Source: Pseudomonas sp. NBRC 111124 (lineage in GTDB: Bacteria > Pseudomonadota > Gammaproteobacteria > Pseudomonadales > Pseudomonadaceae). Taken from it: a stretch of DNA of 64,000 nucleotides. Below the pieces are notes generated by a model. That model saw only the letters and a list, made by a program, of their open reading frames with translations, searched no databases and was not told the origin of the DNA. The DNA lies in the NCBI RefSeq assembly GCF_001320245.1, contig NZ_BCBA01000034.1:43699-107698 (forward strand). The letters run 5' to 3'. Positions 1-9,400 of this stretch are shown piece after piece. How positions within the stretch are numbered: the first letter of the stretch is position 1; each line of letters begins with the position of its first letter. Position numbers and translations under genes: made by a program.

Positions 1-2
1 TA

Positions 3-1313
3 GTGTACTTGAACATGTTCGGCAAGCGCGTGCAGGAGGTGCTGCCCGATACCGGCATCGAGTACCTGATCGAGGCAAAGATGGGCGACCTGCTGCCTGC
101 CGCCAAGGGCTGGCTGGTCAATACCGTGGTCGACAAGGTCAAGAAGATGGTCCCGGCCTATCATCTGCCCCAGGCCATCCCGTTCAAGCAGGTCTTGCGC
201 GAAGGCCGCAGCCTGTCGCACACGCCGGTGCCACTGCGCCTCGACGACATTGCCGTGCTGCAGTACACCGGCGGCACCACGGGCCTGGCCAAGGGGGCCA
301 TGCTCACCCACGGCAACCTGGTGGCCAACATGCTGCAAGTGCTGGCCTGCTTCTCCCAGCACGGCCCGGACGGGCAGCAGCTGATCAAGGAAGGCCAGGA
401 GGTGATGATTGCGCCGCTGCCGCTGTACCACATCTATGCCTTCACCGCGAACTGCATGTGCATGATGGTCACCGGCAACCACAACGTGTTGATCACCAAC
501 CCGCGCGACATTCCGGGCTTCATCAAGGAGCTGGGCAAGTGGCGTTTCTCGGCGCTGCTGGGGTTGAACACCCTGTTCGTCGCGCTGATGGACCATCCCG
601 GGTTCCGCCAGCTGGATTTCTCTGCACTGAAAGTCACCAACTCCGGCGGCACCGCGCTGGTCAAGGCCACTGCCGAACGCTGGGAAGCGCTCACCGGCTG
701 TCGCATCGTCGAGGGCTATGGCCTGACCGAGACTTCACCGGTCGCCAGCACCAACCCCTATGGCCAGCTGGCGCGGCTGGGGACCGTGGGCATTCCGGTG
801 CCGGGCACGGCATTCAAGGTCATCGACGATGATGGCAACGAACAGTCGTTGGGTGAGCGCGGCGAGTTGTGCATCAAGGGCCCGCAGGTGATGAAAGGCT
901 ACTGGCAGCAACCTGAGGCCACGGCGCAGGCCCTGGATGCCGAGGGCTGGTTCAAGACGGGCGATATCGCAGTGATCGACCCGGACGGTTTCACCCGCAT
1001 CGTCGACCGCAAGAAGGACATGATCATCGTCTCCGGTTTCAATGTGTACCCCAACGAAATCGAGGACGTGGTGATGGGCCATCCGCAGGTCGCCAGCTGC
1101 GCGGCCATCGGCGTGCCGGACGAACGTTCGGGGGAGGCGGTGAAGCTGTTCGTGGTGGCGCGTGAGGGCGGTGTGAGCGTCGATGACCTCAAGGCCTATT
1201 GCAAGGCCAACTTCACCGGCTACAAGGTGCCCAAGCACATCGTGGTGCGCGAGTCGCTGCCGATGACGCCGGTGGGCAAGATCCTGCGGCGGGAGTTGCG
1301 CGACATCGCGTGA
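3..1313 (+). CDS. fadD2: long-chain acyl-CoA synthetase FadD2, 5'-truncated by window edge
   Basis: C-terminal 436 residues of an AMP-forming long-chain fatty acid:CoA ligase, which activates fatty acids with ATP and CoA at the inner membrane for beta-oxidation. The ATP/AMP-binding loop YTGGTTGLAKGAMLTH is near residue 89, EGYGLTETSP near 238, GWFKTGDI near 316 and the C-terminal catalytic lysine region PVGKILRREL near 420. The family is about 560 residues, so roughly 125 residues lie upstream of the window. A close paralogue (fadD1) follows on the same strand, the tandem arrangement known in P. putida. Which copy is 'fadD2' is taken from that gene order. Confidence 0.93.
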   Translation: MYLNMFGKRVQEVLPDTGIEYLIEAKMGDLLPAAKGWLVNTVVDKVKKMVPAYHLPQAIPFKQVLREGRSLSHTPVPLRLDDIAVLQYTGGTTGLAKGAMLTHGNLVANMLQVLACFSQHGPDGQQLIKEGQEVMIAPLPLYHIYAFTANCMCMMVTGNHNVLITNPRDIPGFIKELGKWRFSALLGLNTLFVALMDHPGFRQLDFSALKVTNSGGTALVKATAERWEALTGCRIVEGYGLTETSPVASTNPYGQLARLGTVGIPVPGTAFKVIDDDGNEQSLGERGELCIKGPQVMKGYWQQPEATAQALDAEGWFKTGDIAVIDPDGFTRIVDRKKDMIIVSGFNVYPNEIEDVVMGHPQVASCAAIGVPDERSGEAVKLFVVAREGGVSVDDLKAYCKANFTGYKVPKHIVVRESLPMTPVGKILRRELRDIA

Positions 1314-1582
1314 TACCGAGAAGGCTGCAAGCTGCTCTAACTGGCAGCTTACAGCCCGATTTGCGACATTTTGGTTAATTACTCTAAAAATGACCTGTAT
1401 CGTTCGTTGAGTCATTTTCGTGACTGTAAGGCCGGTCTTGGCCCCTAGGCGACCCCTATCAAAGCTGTTACTCTCGGCGCGCTTTCAGATGATTCGGTTT
1501 GCAACGAACCGCCATCTCATATCAATAATAAACGCATAGACGCGTGAATCGAACTTCGCTGTTGCTGAAGGAGTGGGCTTCC

Positions 1583-3280
1583 ATGATCGAAAATTTTTGG
1601 AAGGATAAGTACCCAGCCGGGATTACGGCGGAAATCAATCCTGACGAATTCCCCAATATCCAGGCGGTACTCAAGCAATCCTGCCAACGCTTTGCCAATA
1701 AACCGGCCTTTAGCAACCTGGGCAAGACCATCACCTACGGCGAGCTCTACACGCTGTCAGGCGCTTTTGCAGCGTGGCTGCAGCAGCACACCGACCTCAA
1801 GCCGGGTGACCGCATTGCCGTCCAGCTGCCCAATGTCCTGCAATACCCGGTAGCCGTATTCGGTGCCATGCGCGCCGGCCTGATTGTAGTCAACACCAAC
1901 CCGCTGTACACCGTGCGGGAAATGGAACACCAGTTCAACGACTCCGGCGCAAAGGCCCTGGTGTGCCTGGCCAATATGGCGCACCTGGCCGAAAAGGTAG
2001 TGCCCAAGACCCAGGTCAAGCACGTCATCGTCACCGAAGTGGCCGACCTCCTGCCACCGCTCAAGCGCCTGCTGATCAACAGCGTGATCAAGTACGTGAA
2101 GAAGATGGTGCCGGCCTACAACCTGCCGAACGCCGTGCGCTTCAACGATACCCTGGCGCTGGGCAAGGGCCAGCCGGTCACCGAAGCCAACCCGCAAGCC
2201 AACGACGTGGCGGTGCTGCAGTACACCGGCGGTACCACCGGCGTGGCCAAGGGCGCGATGCTGACCCACCGCAACCTGGTGGCCAACATGCTGCAGTGCC
2301 GGGCGCTGATGGGCGCCAACCTGCAGGAAGGCTGCGAGATCCTCATTACCCCGCTGCCGCTGTACCACATCTATGCCTTTACCTTCCATTGCATGGCGAT
2401 GATGCTGATCGGCAACCACAACGTGCTGATCAGCAACCCACGCGACCTGTCGGCCATGGTCAAGGAACTGGGCAAATGGAAGTTCAGTGGTTTTGTCGGC
2501 CTTAACACGCTGTTCGTTGCGCTGTGCAACAACGAGGCATTCCGCGCCTTGGACTTCTCGGCGCTGAAAATCACCCTTTCCGGGGGCATGGCCCTGCAGT
2601 TGAGTGTCGCCGAGCGCTGGAAGAGCGTTACCGGCTGCGCGATCTGCGAAGGTTACGGCATGACCGAGACCAGCCCGGTGGCGGCGGTGAACCCTGCCGA
2701 GGCCAACCAGGTGGGTACCATCGGCATCCCGGTGCCCTCGACACTGTGCAAGGTCATCGACGACGCCGGCAACGAGCTGCCGCTGGGTGCAACCGGCGAG
2801 CTGTGCGTCAAGGGCCCGCAGGTGATGAAGGGTTACTGGCAGCGTGAAGATGCCACCACCGAGATCCTCGACAGCGACGGCTGGCTGAAGACCGGCGACA
2901 TTGCGCTGATCCAGCCCGATGGCTACATGCGCATCGTCGACCGCAAGAAGGACATGATCCTGGTCTCGGGCTTCAACGTGTACCCCAACGAACTCGAAGA
3001 CGTCCTCGCCGCCTTGCCGGGCGTGCTGCAGTGCGCAGCCATTGGTGTGCCGGACGAGAAGTCGGGTGAAGTGATCAAGGTGTTCATCGTGGTCAAGCCG
3101 GGCATGACCGTGACCAAGGAGCAGGTGATGGAACACATGCGTGCCAACGTCACCGGCTACAAGGTGCCGCGTCACATCGAGTTCCGCGATGCGCTGCCGA
3201 CTACCAACGTTGGCAAGATCCTGCGTCGCGAGCTGCGCGATGAAGAGCTGAAGAAGCAAGGCTTGAAGAAGATCGCCTGA
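1583..3280 (+). CDS. fadD1: long-chain acyl-CoA synthetase FadD1
   Basis: Complete 565-residue fatty acyl-CoA ligase. It carries YTGGTTGVAKGAMLTH (AMP loop), GYGMTETSPVAA, GWLKTGDIAL and the terminal NVGKILRREL lysine motif, and is close to the truncated FadD2 upstream. The frame opens earlier at a GTG (1544), but ATG 1583 is preferred because AAGGAG lies 9 nt upstream and the protein then starts MIENFWKDKYP as in pseudomonad FadD. The 269-nt gap to fadD2 suggests its own promoter. It is followed by a perfect hairpin shared with the convergent oxidoreductase gene. Confidence 0.95.
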   Translation: MIENFWKDKYPAGITAEINPDEFPNIQAVLKQSCQRFANKPAFSNLGKTITYGELYTLSGAFAAWLQQHTDLKPGDRIAVQLPNVLQYPVAVFGAMRAGLIVVNTNPLYTVREMEHQFNDSGAKALVCLANMAHLAEKVVPKTQVKHVIVTEVADLLPPLKRLLINSVIKYVKKMVPAYNLPNAVRFNDTLALGKGQPVTEANPQANDVAVLQYTGGTTGVAKGAMLTHRNLVANMLQCRALMGANLQEGCEILITPLPLYHIYAFTFHCMAMMLIGNHNVLISNPRDLSAMVKELGKWKFSGFVGLNTLFVALCNNEAFRALDFSALKITLSGGMALQLSVAERWKSVTGCAICEGYGMTETSPVAAVNPAEANQVGTIGIPVPSTLCKVIDDAGNELPLGATGELCVKGPQVMKGYWQREDATTEILDSDGWLKTGDIALIQPDGYMRIVDRKKDMILVSGFNVYPNELEDVLAALPGVLQCAAIGVPDEKSGEVIKVFIVVKPGMTVTKEQVMEHMRANVTGYKVPRHIEFRDALPTTNVGKILRRELRDEELKKQGLKKIA

Positions 3281-3285
3281 TCCCT

Positions 3286-3330
3286 CTCATTGGCTGCTTC
3301 GCGGGCTTGTCCCGCGAAGCAGCCAATGAG
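3286..3330. terminator. bidirectional hairpin between convergent genes
   Basis: A perfect 20-bp inverted repeat (3286-3305 and 3311-3330) with a 5-nt loop lies between fadD1 and the convergent puuB-like gene. The stem contains the CTTCGCGGG core of P. putida intergenic repeats. There is no long T-run, so it may act as a terminator or mRNA-stabilising hairpin. Confidence 0.7.
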
Positions 3331-3331
3331 A

Positions 3332-4639
3332 TCAGCGCAGTTTTTCCAGCATCTGGTAGTACCACATCCCCGCCGCCAGCAACGGATTGCCCAGCAAGTC
3401 CCCCATCGGTACCCGCACGTGCTTGCACTGCGCGAAGGTGTCGAACTTCTCCAGTGTTCCCGTCAGTGCCTCGGCCATGATCTCGCCCATGATATGGCTG
3501 GTGGCGATGCCGTGCCCGGAATAGCCCTGGCAGTACCAGACGTTGTCCGACAGCTTGCCCAGCTGCGGAATGCGGTTGACCACGATGCCCATCGCGCAGC
3601 TCCACTGGAACTCGATTGGCACGCCCTTGAGCGCCGGGAAGGTGCGCTCGATGCACGGGCGCAGCTCGCCTTCGATGTCGCGCGAGTCCTTGCCCGAATA
3701 GTTGGCGCCGCCGCCGAACAGCAAGCGCTTGTCGGCTGTCAGGCGGTAGTAGTCGAGGACGAAGCGGCAGTCGTACACCGCCAGGTCCTGCGGGTTGATC
3801 TGCTGCGCCAGTTCACCCAGCGGGGCGGTGGTGACGATGCCACCCATGGCTGGGAAGATCTTGCCCTTGAGCTGGCGTTTTTCCAGTTTGTGGTAGACGT
3901 CACCGGCCAGCATCACCTGGCGCGCCTCGACCCGGCCGTGGGCGGTGACAACCGCCGGGCGCGGGCCGTGGACGATGTCCAGCACTTCGGAGTTCTCGAA
4001 GATCAGCGCACCCAGGCTGTGGGCCGCGCGGGCTTCGCCCAGGCACAGGTTGAGCGGGTGTAGGTGCAGGTTGCGCAGGTTTTTCAGTGCGCCCAGGTAC
4101 AGCGGGCTCTGCAGGTGCCCGGCGACGCCGTTGCGGTCGAGCAGTTGCACCTGGTCGCCCATGCCGCGGCGTTCGGCCTCGGCCTGGAAGCTGCGCAGCT
4201 CCTCCATGTGCGAAGGTTTCATCGCGGCATGCAGGTGGCCACGCTTGAGGTCGCAGTCGATGCCATAGCGCTCGACCCGCTGCTCGATAATCTGGTGCCC
4301 GCGCCAGCGCAGGTGCCAGATGAAATCATCGACCTCGGCGCCCAGGTGGTTGCGCATCTGCGTACGCATGGCCTCGTCACCCGACAGGCTGCCGGTGACC
4401 TGGCCGCCGTTGCGCCCGCTGGCACCCCAGCCAATCCGGTGGGTCTCGACGATCGCCACCTTCAGGCCGCGTTCGGCCAGTTCCACTGCAGTGGCCACAC
4501 CGGTAAAGCCGCCGCCGATAATGGCGACGTCGACCTGTACCGTGCCCCTGAGCTGCGGGTACTCGGTGTGGTCGTTCAGCGAGGCGCTGTAATAGGACGG
4601 CGCGCGCTGGGCCGGGCCGTTGTTCAATGCTGCGTTCAT
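3332..4639 (-). CDS. puuB: FAD-dependent gamma-glutamylputrescine oxidase-like protein
   Basis: 435-residue DAO-family flavoprotein. The dinucleotide motif VDVAIIGGGFTGVATAVELA is near residue 37, followed by GWGASGRNGGQVTG, typical of PuuB/OrdL amine oxidases. Expected reaction: oxidative deamination of gamma-glutamyl-putrescine (or another gamma-glutamylated amine). ATG 4639 has AAGGAA 7 nt upstream. It starts 30 nt after the glutamine-synthetase-like gene, so the two are probably one transcript for polyamine catabolism. The exact substrate cannot be read from sequence; pseudomonads carry several such pairs. Confidence 0.82.
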   Translation of the reverse strand: MNAALNNGPAQRAPSYYSASLNDHTEYPQLRGTVQVDVAIIGGGFTGVATAVELAERGLKVAIVETHRIGWGASGRNGGQVTGSLSGDEAMRTQMRNHLGAEVDDFIWHLRWRGHQIIEQRVERYGIDCDLKRGHLHAAMKPSHMEELRSFQAEAERRGMGDQVQLLDRNGVAGHLQSPLYLGALKNLRNLHLHPLNLCLGEARAAHSLGALIFENSEVLDIVHGPRPAVVTAHGRVEARQVMLAGDVYHKLEKRQLKGKIFPAMGGIVTTAPLGELAQQINPQDLAVYDCRFVLDYYRLTADKRLLFGGGANYSGKDSRDIEGELRPCIERTFPALKGVPIEFQWSCAMGIVVNRIPQLGKLSDNVWYCQGYSGHGIATSHIMGEIMAEALTGTLEKFDTFAQCKHVRVPMGDLLGNPLLAAGMWYYQMLEKLR

Positions 4640-4669
4640 GGGTGTTCCTTGTTCTTGATTGGGTAAGGC

Positions 4670-6049
4670 TCAGGCCTGGTGCAGGTACCAGCGCCAGTCC
4701 TGTTCGCTGACTTCGGCCATGAACTGGCGGTACTCGGCGCGCTTGACCTTCAGGTAGACGCTTAGAAACGCCTCGCCGAGCGCTTCTCGCGCCCAGTGCG
4801 AGCGCTCCAGTGCATCCAGAGCGGTCAGCCAGTCGGTGGGCAGGTGTTCGGTAGCCTGGGCATAGCCGTTACCTTCGACTGGAGCGCCTGGGTCCAGCTG
4901 CTCGCGGATGCCGCGATGGCTGGCGGCCAGGATGGCGGCGGCAGCCAGGTACGGGTTGGCATCGGCGCCACAGATGCGGTGTTCGACATGCCGGCTGTTG
5001 GCCGGGCCGCCGGGTACGCGCAGGCTGACGGTGCGGTTGTCCACGCCCCAGGTCGGCGCCAGTGGCGCATAGCTGTTGGCCTGGAAGCGGCGGAACGAGT
5101 TGGCGTTGGGGCAGAACAGCAGCAGCGAGTCACGTAGGTGGCGGAGCATGCCAGCCACCGCCTGGCGCAGCAGCGGGGTGCCGGCTTTGTCTTCGCTGGC
5201 GAACAGGTTGTTGCCGGTGCTGTCGGCCAGGCTCAGGTGCATGTGCATGCCGGTGCCGGCCAGCTGCGCGAACGGCTTGGCCATGAAGCAGGCCTGCATG
5301 CCATGGGCATGGGCCACGCCCTTGACCAGGCGTTTGTAGCGCACGGCCTGGTCCATTGCCTCCAGGGCATCGCCATGTTCGAGGGTAATTTCCACCTGGC
5401 CCGGAGCGTACTCGGAGATCGCCGTGCGGGCAGGGATGCCCTCGGCCTTGCAGGCAGCGTAGAGGTCGGCAAGGAACGGCTCGATCTGCTCCAGCTCGCG
5501 CAGGCCATAGACCTGGGTGCTGCGTGGGCGCCCGCCGTCGGTGTCCAGCGCCGGCTGCGGGCGGCCCTGGGCGTCGCGCTTCTGGTCGAGCAGGTAGAAC
5601 TCCAGCTCGCAGGCCATTATCGGGTGGTAACCGTCAGCCTTGAGCGCGTCGATGGTACGCAGCAGCACATGGCGTGGGTCGGCGACGCTGGCTGGCAGGC
5701 CTTCGCTCGGGTGCATGCTGACCTGCACCGCCGCCGTCGGCACTCGGCGCCAGGGCAGGCGTACCAGGCTGCCCTCCAGTGGGTAGGCGCGGCAGTCGAT
5801 GTCGCCGACATCCCAGACCAGGCCGGAGTTTTCCACGTCGTCGCCATTGAGGGTCAGGCCGAGGATGGTGCTGGGGAGCGGGCGGCCGCTCTGGTACACC
5901 GCCAGCAGTTCTTCGCGGTGCAGCAGCTTGCCGCGGGGCACGCCGTTGGCGTCGAGGATGAACAGTTCGAACAGTTCGATATCGGGGTTTTCTGCCAGGA
6001 AACGGGCGGCGTGCTCTACAGGTGCAAAGTGCATGATGGATTCGCTCAC
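4670..6049 (-). CDS. puuA: glutamine synthetase family protein, gamma-glutamylpolyamine synthetase-like
   Basis: 459-residue GS-III/PuuA-type enzyme. The N-terminal beta-grasp is followed by the catalytic domain with CELEFYLLD (metal-binding Glu), GMHMHLSL, FRRFQANSYAPLAPTW and HVEHRICGADANPYLA. PuuA-type enzymes ligate glutamate to putrescine or similar amines with ATP. The start is GTG 6049; ATG 6034 (MHFAPVEHA) is a possible alternative and neither has a clear Shine-Dalgarno. The PuuB-like oxidase follows directly, supporting polyamine rather than nitrogen-assimilation function. Confidence 0.82.
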   Translation of the reverse strand: MSESIMHFAPVEHAARFLAENPDIELFELFILDANGVPRGKLLHREELLAVYQSGRPLPSTILGLTLNGDDVENSGLVWDVGDIDCRAYPLEGSLVRLPWRRVPTAAVQVSMHPSEGLPASVADPRHVLLRTIDALKADGYHPIMACELEFYLLDQKRDAQGRPQPALDTDGGRPRSTQVYGLRELEQIEPFLADLYAACKAEGIPARTAISEYAPGQVEITLEHGDALEAMDQAVRYKRLVKGVAHAHGMQACFMAKPFAQLAGTGMHMHLSLADSTGNNLFASEDKAGTPLLRQAVAGMLRHLRDSLLLFCPNANSFRRFQANSYAPLAPTWGVDNRTVSLRVPGGPANSRHVEHRICGADANPYLAAAAILAASHRGIREQLDPGAPVEGNGYAQATEHLPTDWLTALDALERSHWAREALGEAFLSVYLKVKRAEYRQFMAEVSEQDWRWYLHQA

Positions 6050-6117
6050 AGGCGCACGGGACCGGCGCGCAGGCGCGGTCCACTTGAGTCAGACGGCCGG
6101 GTTGCGGCCGAGTCGGG

Positions 6118-6282
6118 TCACAATGGCGTGAGCGAGAAATCTGGTGGGCGTGCGTGGCGGCAGTGCCACAGGGCCCAGAAGGCGAGAATGATGTGGACCA
6201 GCGGATTTTCACCGGCGCGGGACCGGGCCTTCGGGAGCGAAGGGCGGGACGACGGTGGGGCGATGGTCTGGACGGGAGTCAT
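6118..6282 (-). CDS. possible small hypothetical protein
   Basis: A 54-codon frame starting ATG 6282 (MTPVQTIAPPSS) with a weak AAAGG upstream. It has one short hydrophobic stretch (HIILAFWALW) and lies upstream of puuA on the same strand. No family was recognised. It fills part of the 418-nt gap between puuA and hrpA and could be chance; real status is uncertain. Confidence 0.3.
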   Translation of the reverse strand: MTPVQTIAPPSSRPSLPKARSRAGENPLVHIILAFWALWHCRHARPPDFSLTPL

Positions 6283-6467
6283 GCCTTTGATACTCACATG
6301 CGGCGTAAGGTTGATTAAAGCAGTGAATGGCAACGTTCACATTGGACTTGGCTAAACATTGCCATTGCCGGTACAGGCAGCAGAGAAACGGCAAATCTGC
6401 GACAATCGCGCATCCTTCGAATGCCGATCATGAAAAAGCAGGCTCACCTGCATCATTAAAAAGCCCC

Positions 6468-9400
6468 ATGACTGACCACGCCATCGACAAACTGCTGCAA
6501 AACCTCGACCACGCCATGATCGCCGAGCGCCATCGCCTGCGCCGGCAGCTGCATGAACTGCGCAAGCGCCCGGATGAGGCAAAGCTGGCGCAGTGGGTGG
6601 AAAAGGTCCAGGCATCCTGCGCCCAGGTCACCGCTCGCCAGAACAGCGTGCCGCAGATCCGCTACGACGACAGCCTGCCGATCGCCGCCAAGCGCGACGA
6701 GATCAAAAAAGCCCTGGCGGAAAACCAGGTACTGGTGATCGCCGGTGAAACCGGTTCGGGCAAGACCACCCAGCTGCCAAAGATCTGCCTGGAACTGGGC
6801 CGCGGCAGCCATGGCCTGATCGCCCATACCCAGCCACGGCGAATCGCCGCGCGCAGCGTCGCCGCCCGGGTGGCCGAAGAGCTGGGCACGCCGCTGGGCG
6901 GGCTGGTCGGTTACCAGGTGCGTTTCGAAGACCAGAGCGATGCAAACACCCTGGTCAAGCTGATGACCGACGGCATTCTCCTGGCCGAAACCCAGCACGA
7001 CCGTTTTCTCGAGCGCTACGACACGATCATCGTCGACGAAGCCCACGAGCGCAGCCTCAACATCGACTTCCTGCTCGGCTACCTGAAAACCCTGCTGCAC
7101 CGCCGCCCGGACCTGAAGCTGATCATCACTTCGGCAACCATCGACCTGGAGCGCTTCTCCAAGCACTTCGACGATGCGCCGATCATCGAGGTGTCCGGCC
7201 GAACCTTCCCGGTAGAAACCTGGTATCGCCCGCTGACCAGCGAGCAGGACGAGGAGGGCAACCAGGTCGAGGACGACCTCACCGTCGACCAGGCGATTCT
7301 CGCCACCCTCGACGAGATCGCCCAGCATGAGCGCAGCGTGGGCAAAGGCCCCGGCGATGTACTGGTGTTCCTCCCGGGCGAGCGGGAAATCCGCGACGCC
7401 GCAGAGATCCTGCGCAAGGCGCAGTTGCGCCACACCGAGATCCTGCCGCTGTATGCGCGCCTGTCGCCGGCCGAGCAGCAGCGCATTTTCCAGTCGCACA
7501 CCGGGCGCCGTGTGGTGCTCGCCACCAACGTCGCGGAAACCTCGCTGACCGTGCCCGGCATCCGTTACGTGATCGACACCGGCACCGCGCGCATCAGCCG
7601 CTACAGCTACCGCGCCAAGGTCCAGCGCCTGCCGATCGAGGCGGTTTCCCAGGCCAGTGCCAACCAACGCAAGGGCCGTTGCGGCCGGGTCGAGCCGGGC
7701 ATCTGCATTCGGCTGTATAGCGAAGAAGACTTCAACGGCCGGCCGGCCTTCACCGATCCCGAAATCCTGCGCACCAACCTGGCGGCGGTGATCCTGCAGA
7801 TGCTGCACTTGCGCCTGGGCGCGATTGACGCCTTCCCGTTCATCGAGCCGCCGGATGGCAAGGCCATCAGCGACGGCTTCAACCTGCTGCAGGAGCTGTC
7901 GGCGGTCAACCGCGAGAACCAGCTGACGCCGATTGGCCGCCAGCTGGCGCGCCTGCCGATCGACCCACGGTTGGGCCGCATGCTGCTTGAAGGCGCGCGT
8001 CAGGGCAGCCTGCAGGAGGTGTTGATCGTCACCAGTGCGCTGTCGGTGCAAGACCCGCGCGAGCGCCCGCCGGAGCGCCAGCAGGCGGCCGACCAGGCCC
8101 ATGCGCAGTGGAAGGACGCCGATACCGACTTCGCCGCGCTGGTCAACTTGTGGCGAGGTTTCGAAGAGCAACGCCAGGCGCTGACGGCCAGCCCGCTGCG
8201 TAACTGGTGCCGCAAGAACTTCCTGAATTACCTGCGCCTGCGTGAATGGCGAGATGCTCATCGCCAGTTGTCGCTGATCTGCCGCGAGCTGCAGTTGGCA
8301 GTCAACAAGGAACCGTCTGATTATCAGAAGGTGCACAAGGCAATCCTCAGCGGCCTGCTCAGCCAGATCGGCCAGAAGACCGAGGAAGGCGATTACCAGG
8401 GGGCCCGCCAGCGGCGCTTCTGGGTGCATCCGTCATCGGGCATCGGTCGTAAGCGCCCGCAGTGGGTGATGGCCGCCGAACTGGTGGAAACCACCAAGCT
8501 GTATGCGCGCATGGTTGCCAAGATCGAGCCGGACTGGATCGAGCCGCTGGCGACCCACCTGATCAAGAAGAACCACTTCGAGCCGCACTGGGAAAAGAAG
8601 CGCGGGCAAGTGGTGGCTTATGAGCAGATCACCTTGTACGGCTTGATCCTGGTCGGCCGTCGCCCGGTGCATTTTGGCCCGATCGACCCGGTCACCTCGC
8701 GTGAACTGTTCATTCGCGAGGGTTTGGTCGGCGGTGAAATCCAGTCGAAGGCCAAATGCCTGGCGGCGAACAAGCGCCTGCTCGAAGCGCTCGACGAACT
8801 GGAGGCCAAAGCCCGTCGGCGCGACATTCTGGCCGATGAAGAAACCCTCTACGCCTTCTACGAAGCACGCTTGCCGGCGGAGATCCATCAGACCGCGACC
8901 TTTGATGCCTGGTACCGCATGACCAGCCAGAAGGACCCGAACCTGCTGATCATGCGCGAGGAAGACGTGCTGGCCCGCGAAGCCAGCGAAGTCACCGCCG
9001 CGCAGTACCCTGACAGCCTGCAGGTGGGCGAACTGCGCCTGCCGCTGACCTACCACTTCGAGCCGGGCCACCCGCGTGACGGCGTAACCGTGCGGGTGCC
9101 GGCACCGCTGCTGCCAAGCCTGCCGGGCGAGCGCCTGGAGTGGCTGGTGCCAGGCCTGCTCGAAGCCAAGTGCGTGGCGCTGGTGCGCAACCTGCCCAAG
9201 GCCCTGCGCAAGAACTTCGTGCCGGTGCCCGACTTCGTCAAGGCATCGCTGGCGCGCATGACCTTCGGCCAGGGCGCGCTGCCCCAGGCGTTGGGCCAAG
9301 AGCTGTTGCGCATGACCGGTGCGCGGGTTTCCGATGAAGCCTGGGCCGAATCGGTCAACCTGGTCGAAGGCCACCTGCGCATGAACATCGAAGTGGTCGA

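Noticed and set aside
1757..3259. 500-codon open frame on the minus strand across fadD1
   Set aside because: His/Gln/Val-rich composition typical of the antisense of a high-GC gene; the plus strand encodes an intact FadD1.
6456..8429. 657-codon minus-strand frame inside hrpA
   Set aside because: Shadow of the hrpA codon bias; no motifs, no ribosome site.
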